A stretch of 64,000 nt of DNA, from positions 682,001 through 746,000 of the forward strand of contig CAWASE010000019.1 in the NCBI GenBank assembly GCA_963784675.1, written 5' to 3'. Below are positions 1-8,523 of this stretch, piece after piece (the first letter of the stretch is position 1; each line of letters opens with the position of its first letter). The notes beneath the pieces are model-generated. The model searched no databases, was not told the DNA's origin, and saw only the letters and a program-made list of their open reading frames with translations. The stretch comes from SCTD01 sp963784675. GTDB taxonomy: Bacteria > Actinomycetota > Actinomycetes > Mycobacteriales > SCTD01. The translations under genes and the position numbers were made by a program.

Positions 1-770
1 GTACGCGGGATGCGCACTGCATGGAAGCGCAGCCGACCGTTGTCGATGCCCTGCAGACCCATCTTGTCGCCGCAGTCCTCGATCTCGACGCCGTCCAGGA
101 CCTCGCCGGACTCCGAGCGGATCGGGACGAGGAAGGCGTGCACGCCCCGCGCCTCGCCGCCGACGTCGAGCTGCGCGAACACGGCGGCGACCCGGGCGTG
201 GCGGGCGGCGCTGCCGATCCAGTCCTTGCGGGCCGTCTCGTCGGGGGTGTGCAGCACGAACTCGCCGGCCTCGACGTCGTAGCGCGCCTGGGTGCGGATG
301 CTGCGGACGTCGCTGCCGTGACCGCTCTCGCTCATCGCGAAGCAGCCCGGCAGGTCCAGGCTCGCGAGGTCGGCCAGGATCTCGGCGTGGTGCCGCTCGG
401 TGCCCAGGCGGTGCACGGCGCCGCCGAACAGGCCGAACTGCACGCCGACCTTCACCAGCAGCGACAGGTCACCGTGGCCGAGCGTCTGGAAGCCCGCGAC
501 GCTGCCACCGGGGTCGTCGTCGCCGCCGTACCGAGCCGGTAGCGAACGGGCGCCGGCGCCGCTCTTGGCCAGCTCGCGGCACCAGACCAGCACCTGGTCG
601 CGGTAGTCCTCGCGCTCCAGCGAGTCGGCGAGGTCGAGGTCGAAGCCGCACAGGATGTCGCGCGAGAGCTGCCGGACGGCGGCGTGCGGGCCGTCGAGCA
701 GCTCCTGCAGTGCCGCCACCGCCTCGGAGGTCAGCGGCTCGAGCGGATCGGGGACGGTCGTCGCGGCCAT
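1..770 (-). CDS. acyl-CoA dehydrogenase/oxidase family protein, partial (C-terminus outside window)
   Basis: The minus-strand frame opens at an ATG at 770 and stays open to the window edge, so about 256 N-terminal residues are seen. The acyl-CoA dehydrogenase/acyl-CoA oxidase fold is recognisable from the middle-domain stretch with CFAMSESGHGSDV, followed by QARYDVEAGEFVLHTP and KMGLQGIDNGRLRF near the edge, which match the FAD- and substrate-binding parts of the ACOX-like branch. The family oxidises acyl-CoA thioesters at the alpha-beta bond using FAD. The longer N-terminal helical region is more like peroxisomal-type acyl-CoA oxidases than short-chain dehydrogenases. The catalytic base lies outside the window, so dehydrogenase and oxidase cannot be separated. 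Confidence 0.85.
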   Translation of the reverse strand, partial: MAATTVPDPLEPLTSEAVAALQELLDGPHAAVRQLSRDILCGFDLDLADSLEREDYRDQVLVWCRELAKSGAGARSLPARYGGDDDPGGSVAGFQTLGHGDLSLLVKVGVQFGLFGGAVHRLGTERHHAEILADLASLDLPGCFAMSESGHGSDVRSIRTQARYDVEAGEFVLHTPDETARKDWIGSAARHARVAAVFAQLDVGGEARGVHAFLVPIRSESGEVLDGVEIEDCGDKMGLQGIDNGRLRFHAVRIPR

Positions 771-829
771 GGCGAAGGTGTACCGCAGTGGATCACGGCC
801 CAACCGCTCCGGGGTGCCGGCCCGGGCGC

Positions 830-1753
830 TCAGCCGGCGAGCACGACGGCCAGCGCCGGCGGCAGCAGCGGCAGCAGCAGGACCAGGGCGCAGGCACCGA
901 CGGCCGCGGCGCGTGCCCCCGGTCCGAGCGGAGGCGGAGGGCGCAGCAGCCGCTGCACCCGGCGCAGCACCTCGCCGTCGGGCGGCGCGGGCGTCGGCTC
1001 GGCACCCGAGCCCAGACCGTCCGGCGGCAGCTGGCCGGCGCCGACCTTGCCGAGGGCGCGGGCCAGCGTCGTCCGGGACCGCCCGCGGGCTGCCTGGTCG
1101 TCGGCCAGCAGCTCGATCAGCTGGGCGACCTCGGCGCGCGCCGTGCGCACCACCGGCAGGCGCGGGAAGGTGGCGCCGAGCGCGACGAACGGCAGCACCA
1201 CCAGGTCGTGCCGCTGCGTGAGGTGGGCGCTCTCGTGGGCCAGCACGGCCCGCAGCTCGTCGTCGTGCAGCAGCGCGACGGCGCCCCGCGACAGCACGAG
1301 CCGGCTCCGCAGGCCCGGCAGGCAGTAGGCCACCGGCACCGCGTGGTCGACGACGCGTGCGCGCGCCAGCAGCGGGTTCCGCGTCGCGACCAGGTCCAGC
1401 AGCTCGCGGTGGCGGCGCCGGCCGCGCAGGGTGCGCAGGGTGGAGGCGACCAGCACCGACAGCAGCCGCAGGAACAGCGCCAGCGTGACCGCGGCGGCCA
1501 GCAGCGACCACCACGGGGCGCTGCGCGCCGTGACGACCGCCCGCCCCGCCTGCAGCTCGGTGGCACCGAAGGGCAGCAGGGCCAGCGTCCCGGTGACGGT
1601 GAGCGCCAGCAGCCCGCCGGCCAGGCCCAGCCCCTGCCACAGCACGAGCGCGTGCGACGGGGCGCGCGCGGGCCAGCCGGCCCGGGCCAGCCGGCCGGCG
1701 GCCACGACGACCGCCGCGAGCAGCGCGGCCGCCAGGGCCGCTGCGCTCAGCAC
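830..1753 (-). CDS. M56 family membrane metallopeptidase (BlaR1/MecR1-like)
   Basis: A 307-residue protein with a GTG start. Hydrophobic segments at the N-terminus and around residues 75-105 flank a cytosolic zinc protease core with HESAHLTQRHD (HExxH), as in the M56 domain of BlaR1/MecR1. The C-terminus ends in another hydrophobic helix, and no penicillin-sensing domain is present. This is the short actinobacterial type (compare Rv1845c, partner of BlaI). It lies 33 nt downstream of the BlaI repressor gene on the same strand, so the two form a sensor-protease and repressor pair. Inferred role: cleavage or inactivation of the repressor after an envelope signal. The stimulus cannot be read from sequence. 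Confidence 0.85.
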   Translation of the reverse strand: MLSAAALAAALLAAVVVAAGRLARAGWPARAPSHALVLWQGLGLAGGLLALTVTGTLALLPFGATELQAGRAVVTARSAPWWSLLAAAVTLALFLRLLSVLVASTLRTLRGRRRHRELLDLVATRNPLLARARVVDHAVPVAYCLPGLRSRLVLSRGAVALLHDDELRAVLAHESAHLTQRHDLVVLPFVALGATFPRLPVVRTARAEVAQLIELLADDQAARGRSRTTLARALGKVGAGQLPPDGLGSGAEPTPAPPDGEVLRRVQRLLRPPPPLGPGARAAAVGACALVLLLPLLPPALAVVLAG

Positions 1754-1786
1754 GCCGGGAGCCCGCGCGGACGCGCCACCTGCGGA

Positions 1787-2143
1787 CTAGGCGAGCTCGT
1801 CGAGGGCGCGGCGAAGGGCCTCGGCCTCGGCGGGGGTGACGCTGCGGGCGAAGTGCTGCAGCGCGGCCTGCCGGTCGGACGCCTGCCCCAGCGCCTGCTG
1901 CATCAGCACCGCGATGTGGTCCTCGCGGGAGGCGACCGCGCGATAGGCGTAGGCGCGGCCGACCTTGCTGCGGGCGAGCAGTCCCTTGCGCTCCAGCCGT
2001 CCGAGGACGGTGAGCCAGGTGGTGTAGGCCAGGCCACGGTCTGCCAGGCGGTCGGCGACGTCGCGTGCCGTGGCGGGTCCGCCCTGCCAGATGACCTCCA
2101 TCGAGGCCCGCTCCAGCTCTCCCAGACGTGTCACGCACGACAT
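1787..2143 (-). CDS. BlaI/MecI/CopY family transcriptional repressor
   Basis: A 118-residue winged-helix protein that starts MSCVTRLGELERASMEVIW, the classic BlaI N-terminus, with the recognition-helix part TTWLTVLGRLERKGLL. The C-terminal helices form the dimerisation and protease-sensitive region. The ATG at 2143 is preferred over longer upstream starts because family similarity begins exactly there and the operator overlaps it. It is followed by the M56 peptidase gene and divergent from the WhiB gene. A near-palindrome over the start codon implies autorepression and perhaps repression of the divergent gene. Confidence 0.9.
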   Translation of the reverse strand: MSCVTRLGELERASMEVIWQGGPATARDVADRLADRGLAYTTWLTVLGRLERKGLLARSKVGRAYAYRAVASREDHIAVLMQQALGQASDRQAALQHFARSVTPAEAEALRRALDELA

Positions 2144-2156
2144 ACTACGCGGAGTA
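2143..2156. promoter_or_regulatory. candidate BlaI operator overlapping the blaI start and -10
   Basis: TACTACGCGGAGTA matches its own reverse complement at 12 of 14 positions and resembles TACTAC/GTAGTA BlaI boxes known from actinobacteria. It shares its first base with the blaI start codon. On the minus strand it contains TACTCC seven bases before the ATG, where the -10 of a leaderless promoter would lie. Binding here would block blaI transcription directly. The box is inferred from sequence only. Confidence 0.55.
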
Positions 2157-2218
2157 GAAGTTCTACCGGCTGTCGTAGATACTCGTCTCACCACCCCGCG
2201 CGGACCTCGGAGGAACCC

Positions 2219-2518
2219 GTGCCAGACCTGCTCGGAACCGCCCGCCCCCCGGGTGCCCAGACGTGGCGCTGGGAGTGGCAGCTGTTCGCCCGCTGCCGCG
2301 GCCGCGACGACCTGTTCTTCCATCCGCACGGCGAGCGCGAACCCGTGCGCAGCGACCGGGAGTCGGCCGCCAAGCAGGTCTGCGGGGGCTGCCCCGTCCG
2401 GCGGGAGTGCCTCGCGCACGCGATCGAGTCGCAGGAGCCCTACGGCGTCTGGGGCGGGCTGTCCGAGACCGAGCGCGAGGCCCTGGTCCACGGCCCCCGG
2501 CCGGTCCGCAAGCGCTGA
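2219..2518 (+). CDS. WhiB family iron-sulfur transcription factor (WhiB3/WhiD-like)
   Basis: A 99-residue protein. The GTG at 2219 has a strong GGAGGA site at 2209-2214. The four cluster cysteines are C26, C55, C58 and C64 (CxxCxxxxxC spacing), followed by the GVWGGL turn and a basic C-terminal tail. The FFHPHGER stretch after the first Cys and the EPYGVWGG segment resemble the WhiB3/WhiD branch rather than WhiB1. Members bind a [4Fe-4S] cluster and act with the primary sigma factor on redox or developmental genes. A much longer open frame runs upstream of the start, but it is a GC-rich shadow of the genes on the other strand. Confidence 0.92.
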   Translation: MPDLLGTARPPGAQTWRWEWQLFARCRGRDDLFFHPHGEREPVRSDRESAAKQVCGGCPVRRECLAHAIESQEPYGVWGGLSETEREALVHGPRPVRKR

Positions 2519-2620
2519 GCCCGGGCGCCCCGTTCACGGCGCGACGGCCTCACATCACCTTCACAGTCCGTCCGCGAGGCTGTCCGGCACAGGTCCAACG
2601 ATGTCGGCAGGGGAGCAGAC

Positions 2621-3697
2621 GTGGCAGTGAGCGAGCGCGGCAAGGCCGTCCGGGACGCGCAGGTCGACGACGCCGGCGCGCTGCTGGAGCGGGCGCTGTT
2701 CGAGGTGAAGAAGGTCGTCGTCGGCCAGGACCGCATGGTCGAGCGGATGATGATCGCGCTGCTCTCGCGCGGGCACTGCCTGCTCGAGGGCGTGCCGGGC
2801 GTGGCCAAGAGCCTGGCGGTCGAGACGCTCGCGACGGTCGTCGGCGGGTCGTCAGTGCGCCTGCAGTTCACCCCCGACCTGGTGCCGTCCGACATCGTCG
2901 GTACGCGCATCTACCGCCCTTCGCAGGAGGCCTTCGACGTCGAGCTCGGGCCGGTGTTCGCCAACCTGGTGCTGGTCGACGAGATCAACCGCGCGCCGGC
3001 GAAGGTGCAGTCGGCGCTGCTGGAGGTGATGGCCGAGCGGCAGGTCTCCATCGGCGGCACCACCTACGCGCTGCCGGCCCCGTTCCTGGTGCTGGCCACC
3101 CAGAACCCGATCGAGTCCGAGGGCGTCTATCCGCTGCCCGAGGCCCAGCGCGACCGCTTCCTCATGAAGGTCGAGGTGCACCACCCGGGCATGGCCGACG
3201 AGATGGAGATCGTGCGCCGGATGGCCACCTCCGTCCCGAGCGTGTCGGAGGTGCTGACGCTGGACGACCTGGTCGATCTGCAGGAGGCCGTCGACGACGT
3301 GTTCGTCCACCACGCCGTCGGCGAGTACGCCGTCCGGCTCGTGATGGCCACCCGCGAGCCGGAGCGCTGGAACCTGCCCGCGCTGCGCCCCCTGCTCGCC
3401 CACGGCGCCAGCCCCCGCGGCAGCCTCGGCCTGGTCCGGGCGGCGAAAGCGCTCGCCGTCCTGCGCGGTCGCGACTACGTGCTGCCGGTCGACGTCGGCG
3501 ACCTCGCCATCGACGTGCTCGCCCACCGCCTGGTGCTCACCTACGAGGCGCTGGCCGACGAGGTCCCGGCCACGCGGCTCGTGCAGCAGGTGCTGGAGAC
3601 CATCGACCCGCCGCAGGTGACGCCCTCGCAGCACTTCGCCTCCGGCGCCGGAGCCGAGCAGGTGCGGCGGGGGGTCCGCGGCGAGGGCGCTGCGTGA
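2621..3697 (+). CDS. MoxR-family AAA+ ATPase
   Basis: A 358-residue protein with a GTG start after a GGGGAG site. Walker A is GVPGVAKS, Walker B is LVLVDEINR, and the sensor region ATQNPIESEGVYPLPEAQ is typical of the MoxR subfamily. MoxR ATPases act as chaperone-like partners of VWA-domain proteins. It is first in a three-gene run: its TGA overlaps the GTG of the DUF58 gene, and a VWA membrane protein follows. This is the Bat/MoxR-type cluster seen in many actinobacteria, with proposed roles in envelope maturation or stress. The substrate is unknown. Confidence 0.92.
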   Translation: MAVSERGKAVRDAQVDDAGALLERALFEVKKVVVGQDRMVERMMIALLSRGHCLLEGVPGVAKSLAVETLATVVGGSSVRLQFTPDLVPSDIVGTRIYRPSQEAFDVELGPVFANLVLVDEINRAPAKVQSALLEVMAERQVSIGGTTYALPAPFLVLATQNPIESEGVYPLPEAQRDRFLMKVEVHHPGMADEMEIVRRMATSVPSVSEVLTLDDLVDLQEAVDDVFVHHAVGEYAVRLVMATREPERWNLPALRPLLAHGASPRGSLGLVRAAKALAVLRGRDYVLPVDVGDLAIDVLAHRLVLTYEALADEVPATRLVQQVLETIDPPQVTPSQHFASGAGAEQVRRGVRGEGAA

Positions 3698-4670
3698 GCC
3701 GGCTGACCCTGGCCCGTCCGGGTCGGTCGGGTTCGTTGCCGCCGACGCCGCTCGCGCCGGAGGCCTCGGTGCGCCGGCTGCAGCTGCAGGTGGCGCACCG
3801 CCTGGACGGGCTGCTGCAGGGTGACCACCTGGGCTATCTGCCCGGGCCGGGGACCGAGCCGGCCGAGGCGCGCGCCTACGCGCCCGGTGACGACGTGCGG
3901 CGCATCGACTGGGCTGTGACCGCCCGCACCGGCGAGGCGCACGTGCGGCAGGCCGTCGCCGAGCGTGAGCTGGAGACGACCATGCTGCTGGACCTGACCG
4001 CGTCGATGTCGTTCGGGACGGCCAGGTCGGAGAAGCGCGAGGTCGCGGTGGCGCTGGCCGCCGCCGTCGGTCATCTCGCCTGCGGTCCCGGCGACCGACT
4101 GGGCGCCGTCGTGCTCGGGGAACAGGTGCGCCGGCTGCCGGCGCGCCCCGGCAAGACGGCCGCGCTGGCCCTGCTGCAGGTGCTGCGCACCACCCACCCC
4201 GGCGACGGCAGCGGGCCGACGCTCGCCGCGGGACTCGCGGCGCTTCTCAACCCGCCGCGCCGTCGCGGCCTCGTGGTCGTCGTCTCGGACCTGCTCGGCG
4301 GCACGCCGACCGACACGGGCGCCGGCCCCGGCTGGGGCGGCCGCTGCGCACTCTGGCCCAGCGGCACGACGTCGTCGTGGTCGAGATCATCGACCCGCGC
4401 GAGCTCGAGCTGCCGGCCGTCGGCGTGCTGCGGCTGGTCGACCCCGAGACCGGACGCCACCTGGAGGTGCAGACCCGCGACCGCGGGCTGCGCGAGCGCT
4501 ACGCGGCGGCGGCGGCCGACCAGCGCGCCGGGCACGCCGAGGAGGTGCGCCGGGCCGGCGCCGGCCACCTGGTGCTGCGCACCGACCGCGACTGGTTGCC
4601 GGCGCTGGCCGGTTTCCTGGCCGCCCGTCGGCGCCTGCGCGCGGCCGGACGCTCGCCGGGGTCGCGCTAG
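3694..4670 (+). CDS. DUF58 domain protein (frameshifted)
   Basis: The start GTG overlaps the moxR stop (GTGA), indicating translational coupling. The N-terminal part contains the DUF58 signature RAYAPGDDVRRIDWAVTAR and a VWA-like LLDLTASMSFG segment. The frame breaks near 4336-4343: similarity stops after GPGWGG and resumes one frame back as DVVVVEIIDPRELELPAVG, running to the stop at 4670. The break behaves as a one-base deletion in a GC run. Repaired length is about 325 residues, normal for the family. DUF58 proteins are cytosolic VWA-like partners of MoxR, with function largely undefined. The next start codon directly abuts the stop. Confidence 0.85.
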
Positions 4671-5630
4671 ATGTCGCTGCCCGGCGAGTTCCTCGCCCCT
4701 GTGCGGCTGTGGCTGCTGCTGCTCGTCGCGCTGCTCGCGGCCGGCTACGTGCTGGCCCAGCGCCGCCGGCCGACGTACGCGCTCCGGTTCACCCAGCTGG
4801 ACCTGCTGGCCTCGGTCGTCGGGCGGGGCTCACGCTGGCGCCGGCACGTGCCGGCCGTCCTGCTCCTGCTCGCCCTCACGGCGCTGACCACCGCGTTCGC
4901 GCGTCCACAGGCGGACGTGGCGGTGCCGCGCGAGCGCGCGACGGTCGTCGTCGCGCTGGACGTCTCGCTGTCGATGATGGCCGACGACGTCAGCCCCGAC
5001 CGCATCACCGCGGCGAAGGCCTCCGCGGCTGCGTTCATCGACGGGCTCCCGCCCCGCTTCAACGTCGGTCTGGTGGCGTTCAGCGGCACGGCCGCGGTGG
5101 TCGTCCCGCCCACGCAGGACCACCAGACCGTCGCGGCGTCCCTGGACGCGCTGCAGCTCGGACCGAGCACCGCCATCGGCGAGGCCGTGTTCGCCTCCCT
5201 GGACGCGGTCCGGTCGGTGCCCGGCGAGGTCGGTCAGGAGACCCCGCCGGCGCGCATCGTGCTGCTGTCGGACGGCACGAACACCGTCGGGCGCACCGTC
5301 GGCCAGGCCGCGCAGTCGGCGCTGGACGCCGGCGTCCCCGTGTCGACGATCGCCTACGGCACCGCTCGCGGCACCGTCGACGTCGGCGGGCGGCTGATCG
5401 CCGTGCCGGTCGACCGGCCGTCGCTGCGACGGCTGGCCGAGGGCACCGGCGGCTCGGCCTTCACCGCAGAGAGCGGGGAGGAGCTGTCGGCGGTCTACGC
5501 CGACATCGGCAGCCAGGTCGGCACCACCACCGAACGACGCGAGGTGACCTCCGCGGTGACCGGGCTCGCGCTGGCGCTCGCGATCGGCGGAGCCGTCGCG
5601 TCGCTGGCCTGGAACGCCCGGCTGCCCTGA
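4671..5630 (+). CDS. VWA domain membrane protein (BatA-like)
   Basis: A 319-residue protein whose ATG directly follows the preceding stop. Two N-terminal membrane helices (around residues 10-30 and 60-75) are followed by a von Willebrand A domain with the MIDAS motif DVSLSM, a conserved Thr in PSTAIGEAV and the Asp in LLSDGTNT. A C-terminal membrane helix (about 290-315) closes the protein, which fits the Aerotolerance/BatA architecture. It probably works with the MoxR ATPase and DUF58 protein encoded upstream. Confidence 0.9.
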   Translation: MSLPGEFLAPVRLWLLLLVALLAAGYVLAQRRRPTYALRFTQLDLLASVVGRGSRWRRHVPAVLLLLALTALTTAFARPQADVAVPRERATVVVALDVSLSMMADDVSPDRITAAKASAAAFIDGLPPRFNVGLVAFSGTAAVVVPPTQDHQTVAASLDALQLGPSTAIGEAVFASLDAVRSVPGEVGQETPPARIVLLSDGTNTVGRTVGQAAQSALDAGVPVSTIAYGTARGTVDVGGRLIAVPVDRPSLRRLAEGTGGSAFTAESGEELSAVYADIGSQVGTTTERREVTSAVTGLALALAIGGAVASLAWNARLP

Positions 5631-5671
5631 CCTGCACCCGTCCGGCGCCGGCTGCTGACAGGATCGGTACC

Positions 5672-8360
5672 GTGAGCGATCCCGGATACCCGCGCGAGTG
5701 GGAGGCCGACGTCGTCCTCACCGACGGTGGCACCGCCCACCTGCGGCCGATGCGCGCCGACGACGCCGACCGGCTGCGCGAGTTCCACGCGCGGCTGTCC
5801 AAGGAGACGGTCTACAACCGCTTCTTCGCCTACCGTCCGCGGCTCTCGGACGCCGACGTCGCGCGCTTCACCCAGGTCGACCACGTCGACCGCGTGGCGC
5901 TGGTGGCCGTGCTGCACGGCGAGATCATCGGCGTCGTGCGCTACGACCGTCCCGAAGGCTCGACCCAGGGCGAGGTCGCGTTCGTCGTCGAGGACGCGCA
6001 CCAGGGCCGTGGGCTGGGTCCGGTGCTGCTCGAGCACCTCGCTGCGGCGGGCCGCGAGCGCGGGGTGACCAGCTTTCGCGCCGACACCCTGCCGAGCAAC
6101 CGCGCGATGCTCGGCGTCTTCCGCACCGCCGGCTTCGAGGTCCATCGCGAGCTGGCCGACGGCTACGTCGAGCTCGCGTTCCCCATCGCGCAGACGGGGA
6201 CCGCGCTGGCGGTGATGCGCGCCCGCGAGCACCGCGCCGAGGCCCGTTCGGTGGCCCGGCTGCTCTCACCCCGCACCGTCGCCGTCATCGGGGCGTCGCG
6301 GACGCCCGGCAGCCCCGGCCACGAGCTGCTGCGCTCGCTGCTGTCCAACGGCTTCGAAGGACCTGTCTTCCCGGTCAACCCGGCCACCACGCACGTCTCC
6401 GCGGTCCGGGCCTACCCCGACGTCCGGGACGTTCCGGACGACGTCGACCTCGCGGTGGTCGCCGTCCCCGCGGCCGAGGTCGCCGACGTCGTGCGGGCGT
6501 GCGCGGACAAGCGGGTGCGGGGTCTGGTGGTGGTGTCTGGCGGTTTCGCCGACGCCGGCGAGCAGGGCCGGGCCCGCCTCGACGAGGTCGTCCGAGCGGC
6601 GCGGGCAGGGGGCATGCGCCTGATCGGGCCGAACGCCATGGGTCTGGTCAACACCGATCCGGCCGTGCGGCTGCACGCGACCTTTGCCGAGGTGTCGCCC
6701 CCGGTCGGTCGGGTCGGCGTGTTCTCGCAGTCGGGGGCGCTGGCCGGCACGTTCCTGGAGCAGGCGCGGCACCGGGCGCTGGGGCTGTCGACGTTCGTGT
6801 CGATCGGCGACCGTGCCGACGTCTCCGGCAACGACCTGCTGCAGTTCTGGCTCGACGACCCGCGCACCGACGTCGTGGTGCTGCACCTGCAGGGCTTCGG
6901 CAACCCGCGCAAGTTCGCCCGGATCGCGCGGGAGGTAGGACGTCTCAAGCCGGTCGTGGCGCTCAAGAGCGGGCACGGTCGGTCCGAGGACGCCGTCGAG
7001 GCCCTGTTCCGGTCCGCCGGCGTGATCCGCGTGGAGGACGCTGGCGCAGCTGTTCGAGACGGCTCAGCTGCTGGCCCTGCAACCGCTGCCGGCCGGCGAC
7101 CGGGTCGCGGTCGTCGGCAACTCGAGCGCGCTGGCCGCGATGGCCGCGGACGCGTGCCGCGCGGCCGGGCTGCAGGTGCCCGAGCTGTCCGCCTCCGCGC
7201 AGGAGCGGCTGCGGGCACTGACCGGCACGACGCAGAGCGCGAACCCGGTCGACCTCGGACCGTTCGCCGACGCCGAGCAGCTGTGCGCCGGGCTCCGCGT
7301 GCTGCTCGACGGGGAGCCGGAGGTCGACGCGGTGCTGGCCGTCGTCGTCCCGCCGCCCCGGAGCCGCGACACCGGGGCACGCGACGCGCTCGGCGCCGCG
7401 CTGCGCGAGGCCGGTGACGGCGCGCTCCCGGTCCTGGCCAGCTATCTGGGGGCTGACGGGGTGCCGCCGGCCCTGGCGCGCCGCGGAGCCGACGGCGATC
7501 CGGTGCGCGGCTCGGTCCCGTCCTACGCCTCGCCCGAGTCTGCGGTGCTCGCCCTGTCGCGAGCGGTCACCTATGCCCGCTGGCGGGAGGAACCGCTCGG
7601 GGTCGTGCCGGACCTGCCGGGCATCGACGAGCCCGCGGCCCGCGCCGTCGTCGACGGGCTCGCCCTGGACGGGACGTGGATCGACCCGGCGGCCGCCGGA
7701 CGGCTGCTGGCGTGCGTCGGCATCCACGTCTGGCCCGCGGCGCTGGTCCACTCCGAGTCCGAGGCGCTGGCCGCAGCGCAGACGCTCGGCTACCCGGTGG
7801 CGGTCAAGGCCGCCCAGGAGAAGTGGCGGCACCGGCTCGACGTCGGCGCGGTGCGGTTGGACGTCGCGGACCCCCGCGAGCTCGTCGCGGCCTACGCCGC
7901 GGTGCAGACCGCCGTGGGCGGCGACGCCGTCTATGTGCAGCCGATGGCGGGGCCGGGCGTGTCGACCGTCGTGCGGCTGGTGCACGACCGGTCCGCCGGG
8001 CCCTTGCTGTCGCTGCGGCTCGGCGGCCTGGCGGTCGACCTGCTCGTCGACCCTGTCGTGCGCACCCTGCCCGTGACCGACCTGGACGCGCGGCGGCTCG
8101 TGCAGGCCATGCGGGGCGTGGCGCTGCTGACCGGGGAGGTCGGCGGGGTCGGCTCCGACGTCGTGGCGCTGGAGTCGCTCCTGCTGCGCCTGGGACGGCT
8201 GGCCGTGCTCGCCCCCGAGATCGCCGAGCTGGTCCTGGACCCGGTGCTGGTGCAGCAGCACGACGCCGTCCCCCTGCACGCCGGCGTCCGGCTGCTCGCG
8301 GTGGGTGACGACCCGGAGCGGGGAGCCCGCAGGCTCGGCGGCTCCTACGCGGTGCTGTGA
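5672..8360 (+). CDS. GNAT acetyltransferase - ADP-forming acyl-CoA synthetase fusion (frameshifted)
   Basis: About 895 residues after repair. Residues 1-180 form a GNAT domain (QGRGLGPVLLEHL acetyl-CoA loop). This is followed by a CoA-binding Rossmann domain (TVAVIGASRTPGSPG), a succinyl-CoA-synthetase-like flavodoxin domain with GVFSQSGALAG, and a C-terminal ATP-grasp part (YPVAVKAAQEKWRHR). This layout belongs to the Pat/AcuA-type protein acetyltransferases and related acetate-CoA ligases. The frame breaks at about 7040, where one inserted base splits RVED from LAQLFETAQ. The GTG start lies seven bases after CAGGAT, so the mRNA may be leaderless. The catalytic His could not be placed, so acetyltransferase and CoA-ligase roles stay open. 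Confidence 0.82.
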
Positions 8361-8523
8361 GCAGGTGGCTGCTGTGCGCAAAGGCCCCCGGGATCGGCTG
8401 CAGCCCGCTACGGTGGGTCACCGCCGAGGCCCGGCGGCGGGGGACGAGGCACGGTCGGGCGCGCGGCGTTCACGGGGAGCCGCGGGACGACCACGCGCCG
8501 ACAGTGACGCGGGAGGGGGCGGC

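Noticed and set aside
710..2518. Long plus-strand open frame (602 codons) ahead of whiB
   Set aside because: Only the last 100 codons match a family (WhiB). The rest is the GC-rich antisense of the M56 and BlaI genes and has Gln/Arg-rich shadow composition.
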